DNA of 64,000 bases from a virus. The stretch lies in IMG/VR virus record IMGVR_UViG_3300037346_000623, positions 1 to 64,000 of that record; one strand, given 5' to 3'. The position numbers and the translations under genes were made by a program. How positions within the stretch are numbered: position 1 is the first letter of the stretch; each line of letters starts with the position of its first letter. Below are positions 50,947 to 60,943 of this stretch, one piece after another. The notes beneath the pieces were generated by a model that had not been told where the DNA came from, did not search any database, and worked only from the letters and a program-made list of their open reading frames with translations.

Positions 50947-53900
50947 TTATACAAATTGCATAAATCCTCCAGCAGCTATTCCCCCTGTTTTTGTAACGGT
51001 AATTCTATTAATGAATTTATGTATACCTCTAGCAGGTTCTATTATAACGTCAATTATACCCATATTCATATCTATAATAGCTGGTGTATTATTAGAAGAA
51101 TCCATTATTGTTTGATAAGCATAGATACCACCGCCTGATCTAACACCATCAAGATAATTATCAACAAGAGTTTTAATCTCCAATCTTATAGAGTCCTCAT
51201 TAAAATCAAAAAGATAGTTTGCAAGTATTTCCTGTACGTCATTTTCTATACTGATTAATAAATCTCTAACGTGTACTAGATTGAATGCTGAATTTACTTG
51301 TTGGTAAGCAGTTTGATTACCAAATATGACAACACCAATACCTCTTCTTTTAAGAATTGGGTTGATACCGAAAGGTTCAAGGTTTGCTCTATCCTCGTCA
51401 GTAAAATCATATTCAACACCAACTATATTACCACCACTTAATATACCTCTTTTTTGACCAGCAACAATAGCATAAGGTTCTCCATTTGCAAATTTTCTAA
51501 TAAAATTATTAGATACGTATGCAGCTGGTGGAACGTTTATATTTTTATTACCATTTCTTACAACTATATAAGGTGAATAGAATGCACAGAATTTAGATCC
51601 ATCCTCTTCATTAGGCAAACTAAATGTATATGTAGGATTAAGAGATAGATTACCTCCCTCTACTATATAGGATGTATTTAATGGCGGATAAGGATTCGAA
51701 GCAGTAGGAGCATCGGTAAACGATGGATCAGTACTAGCTCTAAATTGAGCCATCGAAGGAGCATTTATAATAGCTAAAGCCTGTTGTCTCATTTTTGCAA
51801 GTTTACTAAATTCCCATTTAGATTCAGGTCCTATTATACCGCTGAAAGTATCCACAATATATCTGAATGATATAACATCCTTAGAGGCAAGAGTTTTTGC
51901 GATATTAGTATCATAAAGAACAGCCAATATTTCCTGTAATCTTGCATCGGTTCCGTTTGGTCTATGTCTTTCTTTCATAATAAACCCATTAAGGAATGTA
52001 AAATCAAAAGAATTAGTAAATTGAGCTATAGATTTAAACTTCTGTACTCTAAGTGAGCTACCGCTATTAGAATAATATAAAACTGGTCTCGCAGTAACAA
52101 CTTTTAGAACCCCATAGGTTCCAGTTTGTGCAACAGATTTAACCTTAGTAAGTCTACTTTGTCTGTTACCTGTAGCAGGTTCACATATATCAAGATCAGT
52201 AGAAACTACCCAATCACCAACAGCTAAAGGAGAAACCCCATTCACTATATTTATATTAAACGTTGTAACGTCTATCTGTGTACATTCTATGAAATCATTT
52301 ATCGAACCTATTTGAGATATAATATCAATTTTTTGTGGACTAACAGGAAGACCTATATTATTTGATGCATAGGATGTTCCAAATGCAGCAATATTAACTA
52401 TTGTATTGGTATTCATTGAAGCCTGTTGAGAATAAGCTCTAGCATAAGTAAGATTAAACTGATCTCTATCAATAGTATTTTCAAATCCAATATATTGTTG
52501 ATTTGGTGTACCTGTAGACGTTATCCAAATAGAATCTCCATCCTCAATTTCAAGATATTTATGATTTTGAAAGAATGCTGATGTATTATAAGCAACAATA
52601 GAATCAGTATATCCATTTGGTGCAAAAGGACCAGTAGCACCATCCATTGTAACTAGGCTTATTATATCAAAATAATCAGAATCACCAAATTGGTAAGAGT
52701 CATTATAATAAGGCTTATTACTACCAGAAGCACCAGTATTATAAGTTGATAAATTGTAAGTAGGCTTAACTGTAATTCCTTGAGATCTATACTGTGCATT
52801 ATCCAATGGGTGTGTCCACCATATAAGTAATTGCCCATTAACGTCTTTAGTACCAGTAACTTTAAGTTTAACTATATCAGCCTCGTTAAATTGACTAACA
52901 AGTGATCCTGTTAATCCAGCAACTCCGCTAACAACACCAAGTATAAACTTTTCGTCATTAGATGATGAAACATTAAGGAATGATTTAAGAGCAGCTCTTT
53001 GTCCTGCATTTTGTAGCATACCCCCAGTTGATCCAGTAGCTGCACTTGTTAAAAGATAATGCATACCAGTATCATAAGCATTAGAATCATAAGGAACAAA
53101 CGATCCCTGATAAACACCAGCAGTAGATCCAGTTATAGTAAATAACGTACCTACCTTAGAACCACTAGTAAATCCAGTAATCCCAGCAGGACTAACAAAT
53201 CCAGTAGCTCCAGTTATACCAACAACGTTCTGTGTATATAAATAATCAGCTTCCAATGCCTGATCATAGCTTAAGAAATTTATTCTTGGATTAGCAAGGT
53301 CTCTGTCTCCACTAAGTTCATCTATAAGGTGATTACCAACAAGATCTATTTTGGAAGGATTGTTACAAATATCATCAAAAGCTTGCTCATCTATTGCACA
53401 GAATAGACCAGTAGAAGCAGTATTGTTATTTATTAATGTTTGTATATATTGATTTACACCGTTCAAATCAACAAAGTCAGGTATGATACATCCAGTAACG
53501 GATGTAACTATAGAAACATTTGGATTAGCAAGGAATTGATCTATTTTCGATTTTATAAACCCATTATTACTAAAGTATGTACTCCACATTGGGTCAAGAT
53601 TTAATGCTTGATAATTTGTCCAATTACCATAAACTGCAATAACATCTATAAAATAGTCACTTATATAATCATACGGATGCATAAACGTAGGAACATTATT
53701 AGCACCATACCAATCAATAGCAAATATATTATACCCTAACAGTGGGCTAGATGAATCAGTTGATTTTCTAACTATTATACTCATAGGTGATTTTCCAAGA
53801 TTAGTTACATTTAACAATTTACCCTGATCTGGAATACTTAAAGTTGCAAGAAAATAATTAGGATCCGCAAACCAAAATCTCTCCTTATTGTAATACGAAG

Positions 53901-54294
53901 AGTATAATTCACTAGTAACCACACCATTATATTCCTCAGTATCCACAGAGAATGATCTATATGTAACCTTATCAGGGTCCGCTGATTCGAGATTATCGTT
54001 CAGTTTTAAGAGATTTAATGCAAATACTGGGCCTGCATTTAAACACGTTAATATTGATCTATGAAAGAAAGATCCTTTATTTTCGAGTGACGCGTCGATA
54101 TCACCAAAGATTGATATCATCGTTGTTGCATCAGGAATATAGACAGGTGTATTAAAAGGTCCTTTATTAGAGAAACCTATAACAAGTCTAATTGTTTGTG
54201 ATGTAAGTATGACGTTTTGTGATGCGTCAAATTCAAGCGTATAGACACCAGATGCTCTAAATTGAGAATAGTCTATTTTTACCTTATTTGCCAT
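50947..54294 (-). CDS. 18: Tail sheath protein (gp18-like), very large
   Basis: The 1115-residue protein has the sheath C-terminal half: MKERHRPNGTDARLQEIL, RRGIGVVIFGNQTAYQQVNS and YAYQTIMDSSNNTPAIIDMN followed by IEPARGIHKFINRITVTK. The N-terminal strand KIDYSQFRASGVYTLEFD also fits the family, where the ends exchange between subunits. T4 gp18 has 659 residues; about 450 extra residues lie in the middle, with several Gly/Ala/Thr runs (TGATGFVSPAGITGFTSGS). They may form extra surface domains. It has a GATATATA box 29 bases upstream. Confidence 0.92.
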   Translation of the reverse strand: MANKVKIDYSQFRASGVYTLEFDASQNVILTSQTIRLVIGFSNKGPFNTPVYIPDATTMISIFGDIDASLENKGSFFHRSILTCLNAGPVFALNLLKLNDNLESADPDKVTYRSFSVDTEEYNGVVTSELYSSYYNKERFWFADPNYFLATLSIPDQGKLLNVTNLGKSPMSIIVRKSTDSSSPLLGYNIFAIDWYGANNVPTFMHPYDYISDYFIDVIAVYGNWTNYQALNLDPMWSTYFSNNGFIKSKIDQFLANPNVSIVTSVTGCIIPDFVDLNGVNQYIQTLINNNTASTGLFCAIDEQAFDDICNNPSKIDLVGNHLIDELSGDRDLANPRINFLSYDQALEADYLYTQNVVGITGATGFVSPAGITGFTSGSKVGTLFTITGSTAGVYQGSFVPYDSNAYDTGMHYLLTSAATGSTGGMLQNAGQRAALKSFLNVSSSNDEKFILGVVSGVAGLTGSLVSQFNEADIVKLKVTGTKDVNGQLLIWWTHPLDNAQYRSQGITVKPTYNLSTYNTGASGSNKPYYNDSYQFGDSDYFDIISLVTMDGATGPFAPNGYTDSIVAYNTSAFFQNHKYLEIEDGDSIWITSTGTPNQQYIGFENTIDRDQFNLTYARAYSQQASMNTNTIVNIAAFGTSYASNNIGLPVSPQKIDIISQIGSINDFIECTQIDVTTFNINIVNGVSPLAVGDWVVSTDLDICEPATGNRQSRLTKVKSVAQTGTYGVLKVVTARPVLYYSNSGSSLRVQKFKSIAQFTNSFDFTFLNGFIMKERHRPNGTDARLQEILAVLYDTNIAKTLASKDVISFRYIVDTFSGIIGPESKWEFSKLAKMRQQALAIINAPSMAQFRASTDPSFTDAPTASNPYPPLNTSYIVEGGNLSLNPTYTFSLPNEEDGSKFCAFYSPYIVVRNGNKNINVPPAAYVSNNFIRKFANGEPYAIVAGQKRGILSGGNIVGVEYDFTDEDRANLEPFGINPILKRRGIGVVIFGNQTAYQQVNSAFNLVHVRDLLISIENDVQEILANYLFDFNEDSIRLEIKTLVDNYLDGVRSGGGIYAYQTIMDSSNNTPAIIDMNMGIIDVIIEPARGIHKFINRITVTKTGGIAAGGFMQFV

Positions 54295-54323
54295 TATTTT
54301 TCAATATATTTTTACTTCTGTAC

Positions 54324-54331
54324 TATATATC
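54324..54331 (-). promoter_or_regulatory. Late promoter octamer GATATATA for sheath/tube genes
   Basis: Minus-strand GATATATA, 29 bases before the ATG at 54294. The upstream gene (gp17) ends at 54357, so this box lies in the 62-base gap. Confidence 0.6.
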
Positions 54332-54356
54332 AAAAAAAAAATGAGAATTATTGATG

Positions 54357-56183
54357 CTACATTAGGTTATTGAATTCACTATATGATTTACCTTCCTTAG
54401 TTGAAGGTCCTTTCTTATCATCATCGAAAATTTGATCTCCCTCTAATTTTTTTATAATTAAATCCTTATACTCATTATCCTCCATCTCGTCGAATACCTC
54501 GCCAACCATATGATTAAAATCATATCCATCTAAAAGTCCGGGTAGATTGACTAATGTCATCGCAACATCATCGTGTCCACTTTGGCTAGAATACGTTCCT
54601 CTGTTATTAAGACCGAAAGTAAATAACTCAGGTATAGTCCATTTCTTTTCATTAACCAATATCTTGTTTTCTCTAACCAGGCTTCTGAGTAATTCACAAT
54701 ACTTCATCTTATTCTTTTCGTTGTATTTTATTCCAGGTTTTAAAGTTCTTGCGCTTTCCGAATGTTTAGTAAATAAAAACATTTCATCAAAAAATTCATC
54801 TCTAGATATTAATTTATCATAGAGGAGTTCACCCTTAAAATTCATCTCCAGAGCTATTTTTACACGATCCACAGTAAAAACATTCTCACACAAAACCTGT
54901 AATAGCTTAACTACATCCTCTAGCTTTATTTCATTATCTCTAAATACGCCAATCTGAATAAGCCCGAAGAAATCAGACTCGTCATCATATTCATCTATTT
55001 TTTCTATAACTACTTTTGGTAACGGAGTAACTCTAAATATATTTATTACAGTAAAATCCCCCTTTCCCCCACCGCTAAGATCTATTGATAAAACAAATTT
55101 CTTTCCCCTCTCGTTACACGTATCTATATCAAATTTAGGATGCCACCTGAAATTTTCATATGATATATTATGATTATGTAATTCACTTATTTCCCTCCAT
55201 TCATATTCAATCTCATTCTTCTTTATCTTTTTAAGTTCATCAGATCCCAATAATAAACTCGAAGAACTTAAAAACTGATTACCGTATTCTTGATTGAAAA
55301 GTTCCTCACTTCCCAGGTTACCTATTTCTTTTTGTTTCCATGCTTCATCCCTACCAGGAACTTGCCACCAGTCAACTCTAATAGGATTAAAACTATTATC
55401 ACCATCCATCGCACCCTGGTAGATATCATAGAATTTATTCATACCGTTAGGTGTTGATGTTATTATTATTCTAGAAACCTTGGACGAGGATACTGTAGGA
55501 TACGTGGATCTAAAGAATGCCTCCATGAAATTATCATTAATATGTGCAAACTCATCCATATATAAAAAATGTATAGTAAATCCGATACCTGATGATTTAG
55601 TTGTAGTTTTAGCTAAAACCCTACAGCCGTTATCAAAACGCATTGTCATTACATTATTGATTATCATACCAGGTTTAAGAAAAAATGGGAGGCCTTTTAT
55701 TATCGATTTTATTTTATCCATTAACTCTTCTGCAGTATCACCAACATTGGCTAATATCATTGCGTTCTTATCATGATTAAAGAGAAGATACCAAACAAGA
55801 ATTATTGAGGATGTTATAGATTTACCAACCTGTCTAGGCGCTAAAAATACATTAAATCTATTTGATTGATACTCTTTAAGTACTGATTCCTGATAATCTC
55901 TCAATTTTATATACTCAAGTCCAAAGTCTGTCATTACTTTGCAATATTTTGCAAAGTATGCTACATCTTCCGCACATTTTTTCATTTCAATAACCTCTTC
56001 CCTAGTATATTCCCATTGAAGACTAGGTTTTTTTAACTCAGGATCTTGCTCATAAAATGGATTATCAACATCCTTATAATCCAATCCTTCCTCGTCTATT
56101 CTTCTCAGAAGTTCATTAACTCTCTCAGTATTCCACAGGGATGTTTCTATCTGATCCTGCTTTTTGTGTATTATCTCTCCCAT
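54357..56183 (-). CDS. 17: Large terminase (gp17-like)
   Basis: The 608-residue motor has an ATPase domain with Walker A FLAPRQVGKS (113-122), Walker B FLYMDEFAHI (206-215, DE at 210-211) and coupling motif STPNGMNKFYD (243-253). The RNase H-like nuclease starts with FVLSIDLSGGGKGDF (Asp368). Later, MNFKGELLYDK and HDDVAMTLVN complete the acidic triad. It packages DNA through the portal and cuts concatemers. It lies 2 bases after gp16. Length matches T4 gp17 (610). Confidence 0.95.
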   Translation of the reverse strand: MGEIIHKKQDQIETSLWNTERVNELLRRIDEEGLDYKDVDNPFYEQDPELKKPSLQWEYTREEVIEMKKCAEDVAYFAKYCKVMTDFGLEYIKLRDYQESVLKEYQSNRFNVFLAPRQVGKSITSSIILVWYLLFNHDKNAMILANVGDTAEELMDKIKSIIKGLPFFLKPGMIINNVMTMRFDNGCRVLAKTTTKSSGIGFTIHFLYMDEFAHINDNFMEAFFRSTYPTVSSSKVSRIIITSTPNGMNKFYDIYQGAMDGDNSFNPIRVDWWQVPGRDEAWKQKEIGNLGSEELFNQEYGNQFLSSSSLLLGSDELKKIKKNEIEYEWREISELHNHNISYENFRWHPKFDIDTCNERGKKFVLSIDLSGGGKGDFTVINIFRVTPLPKVVIEKIDEYDDESDFFGLIQIGVFRDNEIKLEDVVKLLQVLCENVFTVDRVKIALEMNFKGELLYDKLISRDEFFDEMFLFTKHSESARTLKPGIKYNEKNKMKYCELLRSLVRENKILVNEKKWTIPELFTFGLNNRGTYSSQSGHDDVAMTLVNLPGLLDGYDFNHMVGEVFDEMEDNEYKDLIIKKLEGDQIFDDDKKGPSTKEGKSYSEFNNLM

Positions 56184-56185
56184 TT

Positions 56186-56980
56186 TTAATAAAGATCATC
56201 CTCTATGATGAAATCATCATCACAAAAATCCTCATCAGCTTTAGCTACATTTGGATTATCAAGATCTAATGTTTTTTTGTGTTTGGCGTTAACTACTGCA
56301 TTAGGTTCAATTACCTCCGCTGTAATATCAACAACCTCAGATCCTATTATATCTCTAAGTCCCTCCATTATTCCTCTGGTACCTCTTGATTTAATTCCTC
56401 CGTTATCTGTTATTGCTGAGGCTGTAGCATTATAGGATTCACCAGGATTTGATTGATCCATCACAACCCTATTGGTTTGTTTTTTCTCATCAATCTCAAT
56501 TCTGGATTTTTTATAATTCTGTTCCATTTTTTCAAGATAGGCCTGATAATCCTTGGGCATTTGCATAATCTGTGATTGCATTTGAGCAAGAACTTCAAAG
56601 AGTCTAGGATTTGTATTTCCTAGATCTATCTCCTCTAGTATTTTGGTTATTGTATGTTGAGCTGTCTTTAATTGGAACATCATGGCGGATACATTCATCG
56701 TATCCATTTTTTTCTTTAGCTCCACATGTTTAGCTCCAGCATTTTCTGTACTAAGATCAACATAAAACTCAGCCAATGAATCCATAAGGGACTTGGCATC
56801 CGATGATGCAGATGATTGTTCACCAGCAAAATCCATAAGATCTGTAGTTTTTATTCGGGGAAGATCTAAAGAATCAGCAACAAAAGATGCATTGAAACTC
56901 TCATCCATCAATATAGAATCGAGATTCTCTTTTATTCTTTCCTCTATTACCTTCTCAGGCTTTGGTTTTCTTCTTGGCAT
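56186..56980 (-). CDS. 16: Small terminase (gp16-like)
   Basis: The 264-residue protein has a basic N-terminus (MPRRKPKPEKVIEERIKENL), a long central coiled coil (VELKKKMDTMNVSAMMFQLK, then a YLEKMEQNYKKSRIEIDEKK stretch) and an acidic C-terminus (FCDDDFIIEDDLY). This layout and its position immediately upstream of gp17 identify it as the terminase small subunit, which recognises phage DNA and regulates gp17. It is longer than T4 gp16 (164). Confidence 0.7.
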   Translation of the reverse strand: MPRRKPKPEKVIEERIKENLDSILMDESFNASFVADSLDLPRIKTTDLMDFAGEQSSASSDAKSLMDSLAEFYVDLSTENAGAKHVELKKKMDTMNVSAMMFQLKTAQHTITKILEEIDLGNTNPRLFEVLAQMQSQIMQMPKDYQAYLEKMEQNYKKSRIEIDEKKQTNRVVMDQSNPGESYNATASAITDNGGIKSRGTRGIMEGLRDIIGSEVVDITAEVIEPNAVVNAKHKKTLDLDNPNVAKADEDFCDDDFIIEDDLY

Positions 56981-56983
56981 AAT

Positions 56984-59476
56984 TTATTTATTTCTTGCAA
57001 ATTTGGGTATATTTAGCAAAGGTTTAGCGTTATCTATTATATGTGCTAGCTGGGAATCTCTAACGATATTCTGATTAAGGACAGTTGACTGATTATCTAT
57101 ATCTATCATATTTTTAAATAATCTTACGTTACTGATGTGTATAGGACCAGTAAAAATCTTATATGAATTATTATCCGTACCATAATATGGACTGAATTTA
57201 TCAGTAACCATATTGGAAGGTGCATTAAAAACTATATGATCAGTAAACATTCTTGAATCCTCGTGTAATTTAGACAATTTACTAGATTGATCAGGAGAAC
57301 TATTTGTAGGATCATAAGTTATTCCCCATATTATTGAAGATATCTGCTTATATACATTAGAGAAATTTATAACAACACCGTACCATTCATCTATGGAAGG
57401 TATAAACTGTAGGGTAGTATTTATAATTAGATCATTAAATCTAACAACCAGACTTCCTGTTTCTAGGAAAATATTTGTTAATTCATCAGTTACACCTGAA
57501 TGTATAATATCGGCTCTGAATCCCTTAATATCTCCATTCTGATCCTCATATAATCCACTTATTAAATTTCTAGATTGTGCCTTTTGCATTCTCCATGTAA
57601 CAGGGCCAACCGAGAAATTCTCAGATTTATTAATAATCTTAAATTTATATTCATCTATAATACTAGCAACCTGATATCCGCCACTATGCGGGAGATCACC
57701 CTTTATTGCTACGTATCCCTCAGGATTAGTTTGATAGGTATCCCAACTTTCAAGATTATGTTTCCTTGGATATGAATTAAAAATAATAAAATCATTATCG
57801 TATGATTCCAGAGATATGTTTATAACTGGATATGGTCTTTTCATCAGCTGCTGATTATTATAAAGATTCTTTATATTAAACCATGCTGTAAATGCTAACT
57901 CTTCACCTATACTAATTTTCGGAAGTAACTTATAGCGGATAGCCTCCCTGTATTGCTTGGTTGCGTATATAAAATCGGAGTCATCCACAAATGATCCATA
58001 GAGATCATAATAGTCATTAAATACTATAGTCCAGTTATTATTAAGATCATATCCTATTATTGATAAATCTTTATAAACATATGATCTTATAGGATCCTGT
58101 GACATCTGTGTTATTGTAGTTGCATACTGCTGGGGGTTTGTTATTTTAAGTTCCTCGCTTTGTACTTCTGCTCCAAATAAATCACTAGTTGTAAGACTTA
58201 TACCATCAAGCTCCTCCTTATGTGCTGGGTCTCTAAAGTAAGTATTACTTTTAGGATTATATTTTTTAAGCTCAATTTTAAAATAAACAGGAGCGTTCAT
58301 AAAATCTCTAAATAGATAGGTTGAGTTTATTTCATAGATTCTATTTGTTATTGGAAAGTATATAATATCTCTTTTTCTTGGTTGCGATCCCTTACCGAAT
58401 ATTGACTCGAAATATCTTTTATCAATTTGAACCTCAAAAGGATCATCATAATTTAATCCAAAAGGATCAAAATTTATTTTATTATCAGGAAATTGGTTCT
58501 GATTAACCATTAATTTTACGCATTTTTCAGAAACAACATTAAATAAGGTATATTCTCTAAGGACAACATCTCTACCTCTAGCCTGGGGTTGAACTGAATA
58601 ATAATTAGCATCAAGACCAAACATCTTATTAACCATTAAGCTAAGGTCCTGATATATGTTCAGTGCTTTATTAACAGCATAAGGCTTGAATGTAAACCCG
58701 CAATCAGAAAAAACAACAGGTCGATTAGAGGTTTCTGGCGAACATATGGGGGATGGTCTGCTTTGTATCTTTTCTGGTATTGAACCAAAATCAAGATCCA
58801 AATCAAAGCTAACTATAACAACAGATGGATCTATAGGTTCATTAGTATTATAAATTATACCTCCGTCCGGACCTATAAGAACTGACGTGAATCTAAACTC
58901 AGGATAGAATTTATTAGATGGATCCAAATCAATCGAAAAAACATCAGAGAAATTATTGGTTAGTCCATTAAGGGCCGTACCAACATTCGTCCATAGAGAC
59001 CACGTTTTTCCGTCTATACTATATCTAAAATCTATTGATATATCATTAGCATCCAGGATTGATCCATTATTATTCGAATAAACAGTATCAATTATCCATC
59101 CATTGAATTTAGTAGCATTCTCGAAAGGTTTATCCCATGTTAATACCCTATAATTACCTATATAGGTGAAGTTTAAGGCACTTTCGAGCTGCTCCATTCT
59201 TAAACCATAATATTCAGGGGTTTCGCATGGCATATACATTGTATTACCGCTGACCATAATTTCATGAAATCCCCAGCAGCCTAATTGTTTAGCTCTAGCT
59301 CTCGCACCATTTTCAGTACTAAATATATTATCGACCGATGATTCGAGTACTTTATCGGTATTTTCAAGTCCATCATGATAAGCATATCTAGGATCCGATA
59401 TATCGTATTGTTCACCCTCAGTATTATATACAGGTGTACCGTTTTTTGGAAATCTATTCTCTGGATAAAAGCTCAT
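56984..59476 (-). CDS. Large virion protein with beta-sandwich (LamG/coat-like) region
   Basis: The 830-residue protein starts MSFYPENRFPKNGTPVYNTE. The C-terminal half (about 560-760) has alternating strands with G and W (EWYGVVINFSNVYKQISSII), resembling a concanavalin/LamG-type sandwich. The central part contains many Tyr and Pro (KYNPKSNTYFRDPAHKE). It lies between the gp15-like/terminator genes and gp16, where T4 has gp13/gp14 (neck). A neck or whisker-type role is plausible but I cannot align it with those proteins. A GATATATA lies 19 bases before its ATG. Confidence 0.5.
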   Translation of the reverse strand: MSFYPENRFPKNGTPVYNTEGEQYDISDPRYAYHDGLENTDKVLESSVDNIFSTENGARARAKQLGCWGFHEIMVSGNTMYMPCETPEYYGLRMEQLESALNFTYIGNYRVLTWDKPFENATKFNGWIIDTVYSNNNGSILDANDISIDFRYSIDGKTWSLWTNVGTALNGLTNNFSDVFSIDLDPSNKFYPEFRFTSVLIGPDGGIIYNTNEPIDPSVVIVSFDLDLDFGSIPEKIQSRPSPICSPETSNRPVVFSDCGFTFKPYAVNKALNIYQDLSLMVNKMFGLDANYYSVQPQARGRDVVLREYTLFNVVSEKCVKLMVNQNQFPDNKINFDPFGLNYDDPFEVQIDKRYFESIFGKGSQPRKRDIIYFPITNRIYEINSTYLFRDFMNAPVYFKIELKKYNPKSNTYFRDPAHKEELDGISLTTSDLFGAEVQSEELKITNPQQYATTITQMSQDPIRSYVYKDLSIIGYDLNNNWTIVFNDYYDLYGSFVDDSDFIYATKQYREAIRYKLLPKISIGEELAFTAWFNIKNLYNNQQLMKRPYPVINISLESYDNDFIIFNSYPRKHNLESWDTYQTNPEGYVAIKGDLPHSGGYQVASIIDEYKFKIINKSENFSVGPVTWRMQKAQSRNLISGLYEDQNGDIKGFRADIIHSGVTDELTNIFLETGSLVVRFNDLIINTTLQFIPSIDEWYGVVINFSNVYKQISSIIWGITYDPTNSSPDQSSKLSKLHEDSRMFTDHIVFNAPSNMVTDKFSPYYGTDNNSYKIFTGPIHISNVRLFKNMIDIDNQSTVLNQNIVRDSQLAHIIDNAKPLLNIPKFARNK

Positions 59477-59495
59477 TTCTATTTATACTTTTTCT

Positions 59496-59503
59496 TATAT
59501 ATC
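59496..59503 (-). promoter_or_regulatory. Late promoter octamer GATATATA
   Basis: Minus-strand GATATATA, 19 bases before the ATG at 59476, directly after the terminator at 59524-59556. It would drive the virion protein, gp16 and gp17. Confidence 0.65.
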
Positions 59504-59523
59504 AAAAAATCCTAGACTATAAA

Positions 59524-59556
59524 CAAAAAAAAAGGATCCAATAGGATCCTCTTTTT
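59524..59556 (-). terminator. Intrinsic terminator
   Basis: Stem AGGATCC (59533-59539) with GGATCCT (59544-59550), 4-base loop, A and T runs. It follows the stop at 59570. Confidence 0.8.
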
Positions 59557-59569
59557 AATATTACTAAAA

Positions 59570-59842
59570 TTAAGATTTGGTATAGATCCCGCTAACAAGA
59601 TCTAATTTACCATCGCCATGTTCTCCAACAACCTTAGCTTGTAGTTCTTCCTCCCTGATATTTATTCTGCTGGCCTCATTATAGAGATGCTCAAGCTCCT
59701 GCTCCATCATGGACAAATCTTTTTTATAAAAAGAAACCTGAACGTTTAACCTTCCTATTTTTACAACATTCTCAGTAAGTTCATCCTTCAATGTTTGAAC
59801 CTCTAATAATAGCTCATCGCTTAATTTAATTTCCTGACTCAT
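59570..59842 (-). CDS. Small coiled-coil protein
   Basis: The 90-residue protein is almost one long helix with heptads (LLLEVQTLKDELTENVVKIG, later MMEQELEHLYNEASRINIRE), followed by a short loop end. I recognise no family. It lies in the neck-gene cluster. Confidence 0.5.
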   Translation of the reverse strand: MSQEIKLSDELLLEVQTLKDELTENVVKIGRLNVQVSFYKKDLSMMEQELEHLYNEASRINIREEELQAKVVGEHGDGKLDLVSGIYTKS

Positions 59843-59886
59843 TTTAATTTTTTAATTTATACTAATAATAGTAATTATTGTTTCAT

Positions 59887-60177
59887 TTATATCCCGTTTT
59901 TTCTAGTAGGAAAAACCCCACCTATTATTGGCGCAATAAATTGAGAAACACTCTTATTTGAATTTCCTCCATCGAGTATATCGCTAAAATCCTTACCAAC
60001 CGGATTTGGATTAGAATAGAAATTACCAGAAGCTTTAACTTCCATTATTTCTATTGTATCTGTTTTTCTAACATAAGCATTACCAGTGCCAATAAAATAA
60101 AGCTGATCTCTAGTTTTGCTATCGCTTCCATCTATTATTCTATTCTCTATTGATAATATTCTATCGTCTATTGCCAT
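59887..60177 (-). CDS. Small protein of unknown function
   Basis: The 96-residue protein starts MAIDDRILSIENRIIDGSDS. It contains short beta segments (DQLYFIGTGNAYVRKTDTIE) and a Gly/Pro/Asn-rich end. It lies between the gp15-like gene and the coiled-coil protein and is presumed to be virion-associated or an assembly factor; no family is recognised. Confidence 0.5.
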   Translation of the reverse strand: MAIDDRILSIENRIIDGSDSKTRDQLYFIGTGNAYVRKTDTIEIMEVKASGNFYSNPNPVGKDFSDILDGGNSNKSVSQFIAPIIGGVFPTRKNGI

Positions 60178-60191
60178 TTTTTTTTATTATT

Positions 60192-60938
60192 TTATAATAT
60201 TTCCCTTCTATTAGGCGGATTTGTATTTTTTGATATTACTTGTTTAACTCTAAGCCCAGCTTGCATAAGATTACCCCTAAATCTTTCAGTTGATAGGTCT
60301 TTATCAGGAAAATATGTTTCCAGTGCTACTGAGAAGTTAAATGTTATATATTCTTGAGATGCGTATGTAAATTCATACTGTTTGGTTAATTCATACGATT
60401 CTGGGAATCCAACCGTTACTGGTATTCGCATACCTTCAAATTCGAAGCTATAACTATAAGTTTTATAGAATGTTCTGATAACATTCTGATATATTTTAAA
60501 GGCATCAAGTAGTGTATCTATTTTCATAGCTATGCCAAATGACAAATTAAGAGGTATAGAATTAGTATGAGACGAAAGAGTTTTCATCTCCCCTTTAACG
60601 TCTTCAACTGCATAAGACATTCTAACATATTTATTAGTTAATGCCTGAGCATCTATATCTGAAGACTGATATGATACTATTCCTCTCGGCAATATATCAT
60701 AATTCCCTTCCGCATGAGGAAGATTGTCTATACAGTTCTCATATTCAACAAAAGAATCCATCAAGAATGATTCATCTCCAGTTAAGGAGAAAAAAAATGG
60801 AATATAAACCTCTATTTTTTCCTGCTGATCATTAACCTGAAAATATGTTACCTTCTCGTTTAGGGATCTAAGTAAACCTATTATAAGATTTCTTAGATAT
60901 ACATCATCCATATTAAATTTTTCTAAAAATCCCGACAT
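60192..60938 (-). CDS. 15: Tail terminator/sheath stabiliser (gp15-like)
   Basis: The 248-residue protein matches the layout of T4 gp15: an N-terminal helix (VYLRNLIIGLLRSL), a strand pair (IEVYIPFFFSLTGDESFL), LPRGIVSYQSSDIDAQAL, then NSIPLNLSFGIAMKIDTLLD and AFKIYQNVIRTFYKTYSYSF, ending with VTVGFPESYEL and FNFSVALETYFP. gp15 caps the sheath and tube and connects the tail to the head. Genes for terminase, sheath and tube follow to the left as in T4. The match is by order of conserved features, not residue identity. Confidence 0.6.
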   Translation of the reverse strand: MSGFLEKFNMDDVYLRNLIIGLLRSLNEKVTYFQVNDQQEKIEVYIPFFFSLTGDESFLMDSFVEYENCIDNLPHAEGNYDILPRGIVSYQSSDIDAQALTNKYVRMSYAVEDVKGEMKTLSSHTNSIPLNLSFGIAMKIDTLLDAFKIYQNVIRTFYKTYSYSFEFEGMRIPVTVGFPESYELTKQYEFTYASQEYITFNFSVALETYFPDKDLSTERFRGNLMQAGLRVKQVISKNTNPPNRREIL

Positions 60939-60943
60939 AATTA

